Source: Hyperoodon ampullatus (lineage: Eukaryota > Chordata > Mammalia > Artiodactyla > Ziphiidae). From it: DNA of 64,000 nucleotides. Location of the stretch: the NCBI GenBank assembly GCA_949752795.1, contig CATKHW010000280.1:620001-684000 (forward strand). Direction: 5' to 3'. A program made the translations under genes and the position numbers. The notes beneath the pieces were generated by a model. It was not told where the DNA came from and made no database searches. It saw nothing but the letters and a program-made list of their open reading frames with translations. Positions 12,160 through 26,330 of this stretch are shown here, in pieces; within the stretch, counting starts at the first letter, position 1, and the number at the start of each line of letters is the position of its first letter.

Positions 12160-13897
12160 GCATAAAACAAGTAAAGAACAGAGCTACAGAGCCAAGGGCA
12201 CTTCCAGTCTAGGGAACATACCTTGGGAAAACTGAAAATCAATAAGAAAGAGCCACCTCAAAATTTAGGGCTGCACTGCTTACAAGAAGCTCAACTTGGG
12301 TACACATTAAATATCCCAGGAAATATAAAAATGGTTCAGAAAATTGTGGTACTTACATACGATGGAATATCCCTCAGCCATGAAATCAATGTCATAAGAC
12401 CAGTAGCAGCAAAATGGGTGGATTCAGGTACGATGATTCTAAGTGAAATAAGTCACACAGAAAAAGAAACTTATCATAAGATATCACTTATGAAGATCCT
12501 GTAAACATGGCTACACTTGAACTGAGTTAGGAAAGAGAACAGTGTCTCACATTTAGAAAACACTCTTATGCCTGCTTAAGGGGGAAGGAGAGGTGGGGTG
12601 ATGCATAAAACCAGAGTTTGATATAAGAACAGGTACCGTTCCAAAAACCAACTATGGAATAGACAAGACCTACACCTTCCTCAGTGAAAGGGACTCAAAA
12701 CCCAATATTTCCCGCAGAGGAATATATCTGACTAGTAAGAATCTTAAAAACTATGTATAGATATGTCTCCATAAGGGAATCAAGTGTGTCTAGACTGGCA
12801 TAAACATGGCAGCGAGAATCAGCTCAAACCCACTATAAAAAGGAATTTGAAAACAAAACAAAAAAACTGGGAAATTCTTTCCAATTCTTTCAGGGTCTCT
12901 GATGAAACCTGGTGTGACCCTATCTACAATGACAGCTGGATATGGCATAAGGCTGGACACTTGGGACTGAGAGGATTGGTGAGATTGGGTGAGCAAATGC
13001 AGACCCATTAAAGCAATAATGCATGGCACCCATTCCATGGTTCCCAACTCTCCAGGTTGAAGGGAATATTACTACAGTTATAACATGTACAGGAATCCTA
13101 GAGAACGGACACACTGTGAATACGAAAGGTTTCTAAAACTCAACGAATAGTCCTTCTCCTGGTGCTCCGGTTTTACTTTCCATCTGCTTTACTATCAATC
13201 TCCCAACTTAGAGAGACAGCCCCTTTAAACTCCTGGTTCGCACAGGTTGCCAATTTGGCAGAGGATGAAAGGGAAGAGGGAGAACCAATGAGAGAGTAGC
13301 TGTTAGGCATTTGGACGGTCACATATCACTGTAATTTCCCGGCAGGAAGAAGAATTAACCAATGTCTCAGCCACCCACCGGGAACCAGTATAGGCCCTGA
13401 ACCAAAATTTTGGACTTGCGGTCAGCTCACCAAAAACGAGTTGAAAAATAGTGCTCAGGGGCACAGCAATTCACCAACTGGTCGAGTAATAAAGGACAAC
13501 TATCGTCCAAAAATCTGTTGAGGGAAGGCAACGAGGCGGACTTGAAAGTGAGGCAGAATAGCAGGAAACAGATTTCAAGAGGTACGTTGGAATCGCCTTT
13601 AAAGCACAGGAAGAGGGGCCCAACTTCGACAATGATGCACTTGGCCAAAAAGGGCATATGCATTTTCTCCTGAATATATTCAGGAGAAAACGCATATGCC
13701 CTTTTTGGCCAAGCAAGCAAGCGGGCAATGCAAATCTGCACTACAAAGAAGTATCACTTCCCACCGGTCAAAAGGGACATCCACAAAATGTGTAAAAACC
13801 AGAAAGGCAAGACAGGCCCTGGAGAACAGGGAGCCTTGTTATGCTGATGGGCGGGATGTAAATTGCCAACTGCCTCACTGGAGGAGTGCATTGTGTT
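12160..13897 (+). repeat. Satellite monomer 8 (type A)
   Basis: 1,738 bp. The phase motif itself is altered (GCATAAAAC). The palindrome at 13640-13713 has matching changes in its left arm (GGGCATATGCA) and its right arm (GCATATGCCC); one of these pairs looks compensatory. Confidence 0.9.
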
Positions 13898-15634
13898 CCC
13901 TAAAACAAGTAAAGAACAGAGCTACAGAGCCAAGGGCACTTCCAGTCTAGGGAATATACCTTGTGAAAACTGAAAATCAATAAGACAGTGCCACCCCAAA
14001 ATTTAGGGCTGCACTGCTTACAACAACCTCAACTTGGGTACACCTTAAATATCCCAGGAAATATAAAAAATGGTTCAGAAAATTGTGGTACTTACATACG
14101 ATGGAATATCCCTCAGCCATGAAATCAATGTCATAAGACCAGTAGCAGCAAAAGAGGTAGATTCAGGTACGATGATTCTAAGTGAAATAAGTCACAGAGA
14201 AAAAGAAACTTATCATAAGATATCACTCATGAAGATCCTGTAAACATGGCTACACTTGAACTGAGTTAGGAAAGAGAACAGTGTCTCACATTTAGAAAAC
14301 ACTCTTATGCCTGCTTAAGGGGGAAGGAGAGGTGGGGTGATGCATAAAACCAGAGTTTGATATAAGCACAGGTACCGTTCCAAAAACCAACTATCGAACA
14401 GACAAGACCTACACCTTCCTCAGTGAAAGGGACTCAAAACCCCATATTTCCCGCAGAGGAATATATCTGACTAGTAAGAATCTTAAAACCTATGGATTGA
14501 TATGTCTCCGTAAGGGAATCAAGTGTGTCTAGACTGGCATAAACATGGCAGCGAGAATCAGCTCAAACCCACTATAAAAAGGAATTTCAAAAACAAAACA
14601 AAAACACTGGGAAATTCTTTACAATTCCTTCAGGGTCTCTGATGAAACCTGGAATGACCCTATCTACAACGACAGCTGTATGTGGCATAAGGCTGGACAC
14701 CTGGGACTGAGACGATTGGTGAGATTTGGTGAGCAAATGCAGACCCTTTAAAGCAATAATGCATGGCACCCATTCCATGGGTCCCAACTCTTTAGGTTGA
14801 AGGGAATATGACTACAGTTATAACATGTACGGGAAACCTAGAGAACGGACACACTGTGAATACGAAAGGTTTCTAAAACTCAACGAATAGTCCCTCTCCT
14901 GGTGCTCCGGTTTGACTTTCCATCTGCTTTACTATCAACCTCCCAAATTGGAGAGACAGCCCCTTTAACCTCCTGGTTCGCACAGGTTGCCAATTTGGCA
15001 GAGGATGAAAGGAAGAGAGAGAACCAATGAGAGAGTAGCTGTTAGGCATTTGGACGCGCACATATCACTCTAACTTCCCGGCAGGAAGAAGAATTAACCA
15101 AAGTCTCAGCCACCCACCGGGAACAAGTATAGGTCCTGAACCAAAATTTTGGACTTGCGGTCAGCTCACCAAAAACGAGTTGAAAAAATGGAGCTCAGGG
15201 GCACAGCAATTCACAAACTGGCTGAGTAATAAAGGACAACTATCGTCCAAAAAGCTGTTGAGGGAAGACGAGGCGGACTTGAAAGCGAGGCAGAATAGCA
15301 GGAAACAGATTTCAAGAGGTACGTTGGAATCGCCTTTAAAGCACAGGAAGAGGGGCACAACTTCGACCATGATGCACTTGGCCAAAAAGTGCATATGCGT
15401 TTTCTCCTAAATATATTCAGGAGAAAACGCATACGCCCTTTTTGGCCAAGCAAGCAAGCGGGCAATGCAAATCTGCACTACAAAGAAGTATCACTTCCCA
15501 CCGGTCAAAAGGGACATCCACAAAATGTGTAAAAACCAGAAAGGCAAGACAGGCCCTGGAGAACAGGGAGCCTTGTTATGCTGATGGGCGGGATGTAAAT
15601 TGCCAACTGCCTCTCTGGAGGAGTGCATTGTGTT
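13898..15634 (+). repeat. Satellite monomer 9 (type A)
   Basis: 1,737 bp. The palindrome at 15377-15450 has mismatches in the left arm (AAAAAGTGCATATG) and one near the tip (CCTAAATATATTCAGG). Confidence 0.9.
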
Positions 15635-17372
15635 CCCTAAAACAAGTAAACAACAGAGCTACAGAGACAAGGGCACTTCCAGTCTAGGGAACATACCTTG
15701 GGAAAACTGAAAATCAATAAGACAGAGCCACCCCAAAATTTACGGCTGCACTGCTTACAAGGACCTCAACTTGGGTACACCTTAAATATCCCAGGAAATA
15801 TAAAAATGGTTCAAAAAATTGTGGTACTTACGTACGATGGAATATCCCTCAGCCATGAAATCAATGTCATAAGACCAATAGCAGCAAAATGGGTGGATTC
15901 AGGTACGATGATTCTAAGTGAAATAAGTCACACAGAAAAAGAAACTTATCATAAGATATCACTTATGAAGATCCTGTAAACATGGCTACACTTGAACTGA
16001 GTTAGGAAAGAGAACAGTGTCTCACATTTAGAAAACACTCTTATGCCTGCTTAAGGGGGAAGGAGAGGTGGGGTGATGCATAAATCCAGAGTTTGATATA
16101 AGCACAGGTACCGTTCCAAAAACCAACAATGGAATAGACAAGACCTACACCTTCCTCAGTGAAAGGGACTCAAAACCCCATATTTCCCGCAGAGGAATAT
16201 ATCTGACTAGTAAGACTCTTAAAACCTATGTATTGATATGTCTCCGTAAGGGAATCAAGTGTGTCTAGACTGGCATAAACATGGCAGCGAGAATCAGCTC
16301 AAACCCACTATAAAAAGGAATTTCAAAAACAAAACAAAAAAACTGGGAAATTCTTTACAATTCCTTCAGGGTCTCTGATGAAACCTGGAATGACCCTATC
16401 TACAACGACAGCTGGATGTGGCATAAGGCTGGACACTTGGGACTGAGACGATAGGTGAGATTGGTGAGCAAATGCAGACCCTTTAAAGCAATAATGCATG
16501 GCACCCATTCCATGGGTCCCAACTCTCCAGGTTGAGGGGAATATTACTACAGTTATAACATGTACGAGAAACCTAGAGAACGGTCAGACTGTGAATACGA
16601 AAGGTTTCCAAAACTCAACGAATAGTCCGTCTCCTGGTGCTCCAGTTTGACATTCCATCTGCTTTACTATCAACCTCCCAACTTGGAGAGACAGCCCCTT
16701 TAACCTCCTGGTTTGCACAGGTTGCCAATTTGGCAGAGGATGAAAGGGAAGAGTGAGAACCATTGAGAGAGTAGCTGTTAGGCATTTGGAAGGGGACATA
16801 TCACTCTAAATTCCAGGCAGGAAGCAGAATTAACCAAAGTCTCAGCCAGCCACCGGGAACCAGCATAGGTCCTGAACCAAAATTTTGGACTTGCGGTCAG
16901 CTCACCAAAAACGAGTTGAAAAATGGAGCTCAGGGGCACAGCAATTCACAAACTGGCCGAATAATAAAGGACAAGTATAGTCCAAAAATCTGTTGAGGGA
17001 AGGCAACGAGGTGGACTTGAAAGCGAGGCAGAATAGCAGGAAACAGATTTCAATAGGTACGTTGGAATCGCCTTTAAAGCACAGGAAGAGGGGAACAACT
17101 TCGACAATGATGCACTTGGCCAAAAAGGGCGTATGCGTTTTCTCCTGAATATATTCATGGGAAAACGCATACGCCCTTTTTGGCCAAGCAAGAAAGCGGG
17201 CAATGCAAATCCGCACTACAAAGAAGTATCACTTCCCACAGGTCAAAAGGGACATCCACAAAATGTGTAAAAACGAGAAAGGCAAGACAGGCCCTGGAGA
17301 ACAGGGAGCCTTGTTATGCTGACGGACGGGATGAAAATTGCCAACTGCCTCTCTGGAGGAGTACATTGTGTT
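15635..17372 (+). repeat. Satellite monomer 10 (type A)
   Basis: 1,738 bp. The palindrome at 17115-17188 has a change near the tip of its right arm (TATTCATGGG). Confidence 0.9.
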
Positions 17373-19111
17373 CCCTAAAACAAGTAAACAACAGAGCTAC
17401 AGAGCCAAGGGCACTTCCAGTCTAGGGAATATTCCTTGGGAAAACTGAAAATCAATAAGACAGAACCATCCCAAAATTTAGGGCTGCACTGCTTACAAGG
17501 ACCTCAAATTGGGTACACCTTAAATATCCCAGGAAATATAAAAATGGTTCAAAAATTTGTGGTAATTACGTACGATGGAATATCCCTCAGCCATGAAATC
17601 AATGTCATAAGACCAGTAGCAGCAAAATGGGTGGATTCAGGTACGATGATTCTAAGTGAAATAAGTCACAGAGAAAAAGAAACTTATCATAAGATATCAC
17701 TTATGAAGATCCTGTAAACATGGCTACACTTGAACTGAGTTAGGAAAGAGAACAGTGTCTCACATTTAGAAACCACTCTTATGCCTGCTTAAGGGGGAAG
17801 GAGAGGTGGGGTGATGCATAAAACCAGAGTTTGATATAAGCACAGGTACCGTTCCAAAAACCAACTATGGAATAGACAAGACCTACACCTTCCTCAGTGA
17901 AAGGGACTCAAAACCCCCTATTTCCCGCAGAGGAATATATCTGACTAGTAAGAATCTTAAAACCTATGTATTGATATGTCTCCGTAAGGGAATCAAGTGT
18001 GTCTAGACTGGCATAAACATGGCAGCGAGAATCAGCTCAAACACACTATAAAAAGGAATTTCAAAAACAAAACAAAAAAACTGGGAAATTCTTTACAATT
18101 CCTTCAGGGTCTCTGATGAAACCTGGAATGACCCTATCTACAATGACAGCTGGATGTGGCATAAGGCTGGACACTTGGGACTGAGACGATTGGTGAGATT
18201 TGGTGAGCAAATGCAGACCCTTTAAAGCAATAATGCATGGCACCCATTCCATGGGTCCCAACTCTCCAGGTTGAAGGGAATATTACTACAGTTATAACAT
18301 GTACGGGAAACCTAGAGAACGGACACACTGTGAATATGAAAGGTTTCTAAAACTCAACGTATAGTCCCTCTCCTGGTGCGCCGGTTTGACTTTCCATCTG
18401 CTTTACTATCAATCTCCCAACTTGGAGAGACAGCCCCTTTAACCTCCTGGTTCGCACAGGTTTCCAATTTGGCAGAGGATGAAAGGGAAGAGGGAGAACC
18501 AATGAGAGAGTAGCTGTTAGGCATTTGGACGGGCACATATCACTCTAACTTCCCAGCAGGAAGAAGAATTAACCAAAGTCTCAGCCACCCACCGGGAACC
18601 AGTATAGGTCGTGAACCAAAATTTTGGACTTGCGGTCAGCTCACCAAAAACGAGTTGAAAAATGGAGCTCAGGGGCACAGCAATTCACAAACTGGCCGAG
18701 TAATAAAGGACAACTATCGTCCAAAAATCTGTTGAGGGAAGGAAACGAGGCGGACTTGAAAGCGAGGCAGAATAGCAGGAAACAGATTTCAAGAGGTACG
18801 TTGGAATTGCCTTTAAAGCACAGGAAGAGGGGCACAACTTCGACAATGACGCACTTGGCCAAAAAGGGCGTAAGTGTTTTCTCCTGAATATATTCAGGAG
18901 AAAACGCATACGCCCTTTTTGGCCAAGCAAGCAAGCGGGCAATGCAAATCTGCACTACAAAGAAGTATCACTTCCCACCGGTCAAAAGGGACATCCACAA
19001 AATGTGTAAAAACCAGAAAGGCAAGACAGGCCCTGGAGAACACGGAGCCTTGTTATGCTGATGGGCGGTATGTAAATTGCCAACTGCCTCTCTGGAGGAG
19101 TGCATTGTGTT
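17373..19111 (+). repeat. Satellite monomer 11 (type A)
   Basis: 1,739 bp. The palindrome at 18854-18927 has left-arm changes (GTAAGTGTTT in place of GTATGCGTTT). Confidence 0.9.
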
Positions 19112-20849
19112 CCCTAAAACAAATAAACAACAGAGCTACAGAGGCAAAGGCACTTCCAGTCTAGGGAATATTCCTTGGGAAAACTGAAAATCAATAAGAC
19201 AGAGCCACCCCAAAATTTAGGGCTGCACTGCTTACAAGGACCTCAACTTGGGTACACCTTAAATATCCCAGGAAATATAAAAATGGTTCAAAAAATTGTG
19301 GTACTTACGTACGATGGAATATCCCTCAGCCATAAAATCAATGTCATAAGACCAGTAGCAGCAAAATGGGTGGATTCAGGTACGATGATTCTAAGTGAAA
19401 TAAGTCACAGAGAAAAAGAAACTTATCATAAGATATCACTTATGAAGATCCTGTAAACTTGGCTATACTTGAACTGAGTTAGGAAAGAAAACAGTGTCTC
19501 ACATTTAGAAAACACTCTTATGCCTGCTTAAGGGGGAAGGAGAGGTGGGGTGATGCATAAAACCAGAGTTTGATATAAGCACAGGTACCGTTCCAAAAAC
19601 CAACTATGGAATAGACAAGACCTACACCTTCCTAAGTGAAAGGGATTCAAAACCCCATATTTCCCGCAGAGGAATATATTTGACTAGTATAATCTTAAAA
19701 CCTATGGATTGATATGTCTCCGTAAGGGAATCAAGTGTGTCTAGACTGACATAAACTTGGCAGCGAGAATCAGCTCAAACCCACTATAAAAAGGAATTTC
19801 AAAAACAAAACAAAAAAACTGGGAAATTCTTTACAATTCCTTCAGGGTCTCTGATGAAACCTGGAATGACCCTATTTACAACGACAGCTGGATGTGGCAT
19901 AAGGCTGGAAACTTGGGACTGAGACGATTGGTGAGATTGGGTGAGCAAATGCAGACCCTTTAAAGCAATAATGAATGGCACCCATTCCATGGGTCCCAAC
20001 TCTCCAGGTTGAAGGGAATATTACTACAGTTATAACATGTACGGGAAACCTAGAGAACGGACACACTGTGAATACGAAAGGTTTCTAAAACTCAACGAAT
20101 AGTCCCTCTCCTTGTGCTCCGGTTTGACTTTCCATCTGCTTTACTATCAACCTCCCAACTTGGAGAGACAGCCCCTTTAACCTCCTGGTTCGCACAGGTT
20201 GCCAATGTGGCAGAGGATGAACGGTAAGAGGGAGAACCAATGAGAGAGTAGCTGTTAGGCATTTGGGCGGGCACATATCACTGTAATTTACCGGCAGGAA
20301 GAAGAATTAACCAAAGTCTCAGCCACCCACCGGGAACCAGTATAGGTCCTGAACCAAAATTTTGGACTTGCGGTCAGCTCACCAAAACCGAGTTGAAAAA
20401 TGGAGCTCAGGGGCACAGCAATTCACAAACTGGCCGAGTAATAAAGGACAACTATCGTCCAAAAATCTGTTGAGGGAAGGCAACGAGGCGGACTTGAAAG
20501 CGAGGCAGACTAGCAGGAAACAGATTTCAAGTGGTACGCTGGAATCGCCTTTAAAGCACAGGAAGAGGGGCACAACTTCGACAATGATGCACTTGGCCAA
20601 AAAGGGCGTATGCGTTTTCTCCTGAATATATTCAGGAGAAAACGCATACGCCCTTTTTGGCCAAGCAAGCAAGCTGGCAATGCAAATCTGCACTACAAAG
20701 AAGTATCACTTCCCACCGGTCAAAAGGGACATCCACAAAATGTGTAAAAACCAGAAAGGCAAGACAGGCCCTGGAGAACAGGGAGCCTTGTTATGCTGAT
20801 GGGCGGGATGTAAATTGCCAACTGCCTCTCTGGAGGAGTGCATTGTGTT
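19112..20849 (+). repeat. Satellite monomer 12 (type A)
   Basis: 1,738 bp, with a perfect 74-bp palindrome at 20592-20665. Confidence 0.9.
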
Positions 20850-22588
20850 CCCTAAAACAAGTAAACAACAGAGCTACAGAGCTAAGGGCACTTCCAGTCT
20901 AGGGAATATACCTTGGGAAAACTGAAAATCAATAAGACAGAGCCACCCCAAAATTTAGGGCTGCACTGCTTACAAGGACCTCAACTTGGGTACACCTTAA
21001 ATATCCCAGGAAATATAAAAATGGTTCAAAAAATTGTGGTACTTACGTACGATGGAATATGACTCAGCCATGAAATCAGTGTCATAAGACCATTAGCAGC
21101 AAAATGGGTGGATTAAGGTACGATGATTCTAAGTGAAATAAGTCACAGAGAAAAAGAAACTTATCATAAGATATCACTTATGAAGATCTTGTAAACATGG
21201 CTACACTTGAACTGAGTTAGGAAAGAGAACAGTGTCTCACATTTAGAAAACACTCTTATGCCTGCTTAAGGGGGAAGGAGAGGTGGGGTGATGCATAAAA
21301 CCAGAGTTTTATATAAGCACAGGTACCGTTCCAAAAACCAACTATGGAATAGACAAGACCTACACCTTCCTCAGTGAAAGGGACTCAAAACCCCATATTT
21401 CCCGCAGAGGAATATATCTGACTAGTAAGAATCTTAAAACCTATGTATTGATATGTCTCCGTAAGGGAATCAAGTGTGTCTAGACTGTCATAAACATGGC
21501 AGCGAGAATCAGCTCAAACCCACTATAAAAAGGAATTTCAAAAACAAAACAAAAAAACTGGGAAATTCTTTACAATTCCTTCAGGGTCTCTGATGAAACC
21601 TGGAATCACCCAATCTACAATGACAGCTGGATGTGGCATAAGTCTGGACACTTGGGAATGAGAGGATTGGTGAGATTGGGTGAGCAAATGCAGACCCTTT
21701 AAAGCAATAATGCATGGCAACCATTCCATGGGTCCCAACTCTCCAGGTTGAAGGGAATATTACTACAGTTATAACATGTACGGGAAACCTAGAGAACGGA
21801 CACACTGTGAGTATGAAAGGTTTCTAAAACTCAACGAATAGTCCCTCTCCTGGTGCTCCGGTTTGACTTTCCATCTGCTTTACTATCAACCTCCCACCTT
21901 GGAGAGACAGCCCCTTTAACCTCCTGGTTCGCACAGGTTGCCAATTTGGCAGAGGATGAAAGGGAAGAGGGAGAACCAATGAGAGAGTAGCTGTTAGGCA
22001 TTTGGACGGGCACATATCACTGTAATTTCCCGGCAGGAAGAAGAATTAACCAAAGTCTCAGCCACCCACCGGAAACCAGTATAGGTCCTGAACCAAAATT
22101 TTGGACTTGCAGTCAGCTCACCAAAAACGAGTTGAAAAATGGAGCTCAGGGGCACAGCAATTCACAAACTGGCCGAGTAATTAAGGACAACTATCGTCCA
22201 AAAATCTGTTGAGGGAAGGCAACGAGGCGGACTTGAAAGCGAGGCAGAATAGCAGGAAACAGATTTCAAGAGGTACGTTAGAATCGCCTTTAAAGCACAG
22301 GAAGAGGGGCACAACTTCGACAATGATGCACTTAGCCAAAAAGGGCGTATGTGTTTTCTCCTGAATATATTCAGGAGAAAACGCATACGCCCTTTTTGGC
22401 CAAGCAAGCAAGCGGGCAATGCAAATCTGAACTACAAAGAAGTATCACTTCCCGTCAGTCAAAAGGGACATCCACAAAATGTGTAAAAACCAGAAAGGCA
22501 AGACAGGCCCAGGAGAAAAGGGAGCCTTGTTATGCTGATGGGCGGGATGTAAATTGCCAACTGCCTCTCTGGAGGAGTGCACTGTGTT
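20850..22588 (+). repeat. Satellite monomer 13 (type A)
   Basis: 1,739 bp. The palindrome at 22331-22404 has two left-arm mismatches. The 93-codon frame seen in its neighbours is interrupted here (CCCTCAGCC is changed to GACTCAGCC, and GGATTCAGG to GGATTAAGG near 21113), which argues against coding. Confidence 0.9.
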
Positions 22589-24326
22589 CCCTAAAACAAG
22601 TAAACAACAGAGCTACAGAGCCAAGGGCACTTCCAGTCTAGGGAATATACCTTGGGAAAACTGAAAATCAATAAGACAGAGCCACCCCAAAATTTAGGGC
22701 TGCACTGCTTACAAGGACCTCAAATTGGGTACACCTTAAATATCCCAGGAAATATAAAAATGGTTCAAAAAATTGTGGTACTTACGTACAATGGAATATC
22801 CCTCAGCCATAAAATCAATGTCATAAGACCAGTAGCAGCAAAATGGGTGGATTCAGGTACGATGATTCTAAGTGAAATAAGTCACAGAGAAAAAGAAACT
22901 TATCATAAGATATCACTTATGAAGATCCTGTAAACATGGCTACACTTGAACTGAGTTAGGAAAGAGAACAGTGTCTCACATTTAGAAAACACTCTTATGC
23001 CTGCTTAAGGGGGAAGGAGAGGTGGGGTGATGCATAAAACCAGAGTTTTATATAAGCACAGGTACCGTTCCAAAAACCAACTATGGAATAGACAAGACCT
23101 ACACTTTCCTCAGTGAAAGGGACTCAAAACCCCATATTTCCCGCAGAGGAATATATCTGACTAGTAAGAATCTTAAAACCTATGTATTGATATGTCTCCG
23201 TAAGGGAATCAAGTGTGTCTAGACTGGCATAAACATGGCAGCGAGAATCAGCTCAAACCCACTATAAAAAGGAATTTCAAAAATAAAACAAAAAAACTGG
23301 GAAATTCTTTACAATTCCTTCAGGGTCTCTGATGAAACCTGGAATGACCCTATCTACAACGACAGCTGGATGTGGCATAAGGCTGGACACTTGGGACTGA
23401 GACGATTGGTGAGATTGGGTGAGCAAATGCAGACCCATTAAAGCAATAATGCATGGCACACATTCCATGGGTCCCAACTCTCCAGGTTGAAGGGAATATT
23501 ACTACAGTTATAACATGTACCGGAAACCTAGAGAACGGACCCACTGTGAATACGAAAGGTTTCTAAAACTCAACGAATAGTCCCTCTCCTGGTGCTCCGG
23601 TTTGACTTTCCATCTGCTTTACTATCAACCTCCCAACTTGGAGAGACAGCCCCTTTAACCTCCTGGTTCGCACAGGTTGCCAATTTGGCAGAGGATGAAA
23701 GGGAAGAGGGAGAACCAATGAGAGAGTAGCTGTTAGGCATTTGGACGGGCACATATCACTGTAATTCCCGGCAGGAAGAAGAATTAACCAAAGTCTCAGC
23801 CACCCACCGGGAACCAGTATAGGTCCTGAACCAAAATTTTGGACTTGCGGTCAGCTCACCAAAAACGAGTTGAAAAATGGAGCTCAGGGGCACAGCAATT
23901 CACAAACTGGCCGAGTAATAAAGGACAACTATCGTCCAAAAATCTGTTGAGGGAAGGCAACGAGCCGGACTTGAAAGTGAGGCAGAATAGCAGGAAACAG
24001 ATTTCAAGAGGTACGTTGGAATCGCCTTTAAAGCACAGGAACAGGGGCACAACTACGACAATGATGCACTTGGCCAAAAAGGGCGTATACGTTTTCTCCT
24101 GAATATATTCAGGAGAAAACGCATATGCCCTTTTTGGCCAAGCAAGCATGCGGGCAATGCAAATCTGCACTACAAAGAAGTATCACTTCCCACCGGTCAA
24201 AAGGGACATCCACAAAATGTGTAGAAACCAGAAAGGCAAGACAGGCCCTGGAGAACAGGGAGCCTTGTTATGCCGATGGGCGGGATGTAAATTGTCAACT
24301 GCCTCTCTGGAGGAGTGCATTGTGTT
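22589..24326 (+). repeat. Satellite monomer 14 (type A)
   Basis: 1,738 bp. The palindrome at 24069-24142 has small changes in both arms. Confidence 0.9.
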
Positions 24327-24859
24327 CCCTAAAACAAGTAAACAACAGAGCTACAGAGCCAAGGGCACTTCCAGTCTAGGGAATATACCTTGGGAAAACT
24401 GAAAATGAATAAGACAGAGCCACCCCAAAATTTAGGGCTGCACTGCTTACAAGGACCTCAACTTGGGTGCACCTTAAATATCCCAGGAAATATAAAAATG
24501 GTTCAAAAAATTGTGGTACTTACATACGATGGAATATCCCTCAGCCATGAAATCAATGTCATAAGACCAGTAGCAGCAAAATGGGTGGATTCAGGTACGA
24601 TGATTCTAAGTGAAATAAGTCACAGAGAAAAAGAAACTTATCAAAAGATATCACTTATGAAGATCCTGTAAACATGGCTACACTTGAACTGAGTTAGGAA
24701 AGAGAACAGTGTCTCACATTTAGAAAACACTCTTATGCCTGCTTAAGGGGGAAGGAGAGGTGGGGTGATGCATAAAACCAGAGTTTGATATAAGCACAGG
24801 TACCGTTCCAAAAACCAACTATGGAATAGACAAGACCTACACCTTCCTCAGTGAAAGGG
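24327..24859 (+). repeat. Truncated satellite monomer 15 at the end of array I
   Basis: 533 bp of type A sequence ending in CAGTGAAAGGG. It then switches abruptly to the composite 2.7-kb repeat. The junction shares only a short GGG, so it looks like a break repaired without long homology. Confidence 0.88.
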
Positions 24860-24866
24860 GCCCGAA

Positions 24867-25518
24867 GCATCTGTGAGTAACCGTGAGCTGAGCCCCAGGC
24901 CAGCTGCTGCTGAACTTTTCCCACCCTTCCCAGGTAAAACACCTGAATATGTTCAAGGGCTTGAAAGCTTAGAGGAAGGGCCGTGGAGCCACACCAGCGA
25001 CAGCAGGCAGGCCAACTTGGTGCCTAGAGGCCAGCCAGGATGGTCCTGGTCCTGGGCGCTCTTCTGGAAGCTTTCCATTGCCCTGCCTGAGACACCCCTC
25101 CTGTCCCTGCCCCCACTGCTTTTTTCCTTCCTCACCTCTGTCTGGAGAGAAATTCCAACGAAAGGTGTGGGTGATACATCCACTTGTTACACGTGGCATC
25201 CTGGCAACTACTGCAGAAAGTCCAGCAGAGACCCACTCACACCGGGCCACCCACAAAGCCGTGGGCCCTCACTCCCTCCCACCAGCACAGCCCCGAGACT
25301 GCTGACGGGGAACAGATCATGGAGTCAGGCACAGCTTCAGGGGATATTGCTGCCTTCAGCGCTGTTTATATTGACCTCATCCCAGGCACACCTGGGGAGG
25401 GCCGGCCGGCAGGATCAGGCTACCCAGGTCAGCTAATCCTCAGCCCTCAGGTAACCACATTGTTGAAAATGGACCTCGCCAAGGCAGAATAGAAGCCAAG
25501 GAATAAAAGGACACAATG
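24867..25518 (+). other. GC-rich unclassified segment, copy A
   Basis: A G+C-rich segment unlike its A+T-rich neighbours. It holds a 187-codon frame at 24873-25436 starting from GTG, not ATG; relative to copies B and C the frame is altered near 25180. It contains splice-like strings (CTTCCCAGGTAAAAC near 24925) and ends with AATAAA at about 25501. I do not recognise a family. It could be a gene fragment or part of a retrovirus-like element. Confidence 0.5.
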
Positions 25519-25960
25519 CCATTTGCAGCACCGTCGGTGTGTCTAGAGGTAATCACGTGACTTGAAGTAAGTCAGAAAGTGAAAGACACATATGATATCC
25601 TATCTCTTATAGGTGTGACCGAAAAATGGATACCAGGACAGATATTTCCACGGAGAAGGGCAATCACAGATTCATTAAACAAACTTATGGTTCACCAATG
25701 GAAACGTGTGAGGGTTGGTTTCATTATGATATTGGGCTTAACAGACATATACAAACACAGGTGACATATATAATCACCAAAGACCTACAGAATACCAAGA
25801 GAAGACTACTCAACATTCTGTCATAAGGTACATGGGAAAAGGATCCCAGGAAGAACAGACATATGTATATGTGTAAAAGAACCACATCTTCCACACCTAC
25901 AACAAGCCAAACATTGTAATCAAATTTGCTGTAATAAAAAATAAAAAATTAAATTAAAAA
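25519..25960 (+). mobile_element. Old, diverged L1 3' end (copy A)
   Basis: Anchors in L1 order are CATTTGCAGCACC, AAGTAAGTCAGAAAGTGAAAG, CTCAACATTCTGTCATAAG and CATTGTAATCAAA, followed by an A/T-rich tail to 25960. This resembles the final part of ORF2 plus the 3'UTR of a cetartiodactyl L1, but with many changes. No intact coding frame remains. Confidence 0.65.
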
Positions 25961-26330
25961 CACGAACAAGAAGTAGTGAGACAAACTTGAGGGGCTTTCT
26001 CCTGGCACATTGCATTCTAAATTCCAATCTAGAACAGGACTTCCATTGAGGCTCTGTTGCCCCAGTAACCAGATTTGGTAAGGGAGAACTGCTGCCACCT
26101 TGTGGCCGTTTCACACAACAGCAGCTTTAATTCCAGCGCTAATGGTCTGTTGATATTCAAAATCATTGCAGGCCTGTAAATGACACCTGCCCAGAAAACA
26201 ATTCCTGGGTTCATATATCGACCAAAAAATTCAAAGGACGTCCATATTTCAAAACGACAGTTTCAAAAGGCATATTTTACACACATTAGTGTTCTGCTTC
26301 TTTTTCTTTCTTTCTTTCTTTGTTAAAAAA
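25961..26330 (+). other. Spacer between the two L1 pieces, copy A
   Basis: About 370 bp with no feature I recognise, apart from a CTTT-rich pyrimidine tract at 26297-26321 just before the younger L1. Confidence 0.5.

Larger units (their letters stand above)
1..24859 (+). repeat. Satellite array I (about 1,738-bp common-cetacean-type satellite)
   Basis: Fourteen complete head-to-tail monomers of 1,728-1,743 bp and one truncated monomer. I phased them on the CCCTAAAAC motif, found at 1, 1740, 3479, 5207, 6946, 8689, 10427 (changed), 12160 (changed), 13898, 15635, 17373, 19112, 20850, 22589 and 24327. All lie in the same orientation. The short open frames that recur every 1,738 bp (for example 93 codons starting 63 bp after each phase point) are broken in many monomers, so I treat them as non-coding. 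The length and abundance fit the common cetacean satellite; that family name is from memory and not from a search. Confidence 0.93.

Noticed and set aside
24860..24880. Target-site duplication at the satellite/composite junction
   Set aside because: Only GGG is shared at the break, and the other side of the island (about 37180) has no matching sequence. The island does not look like a single insertion.
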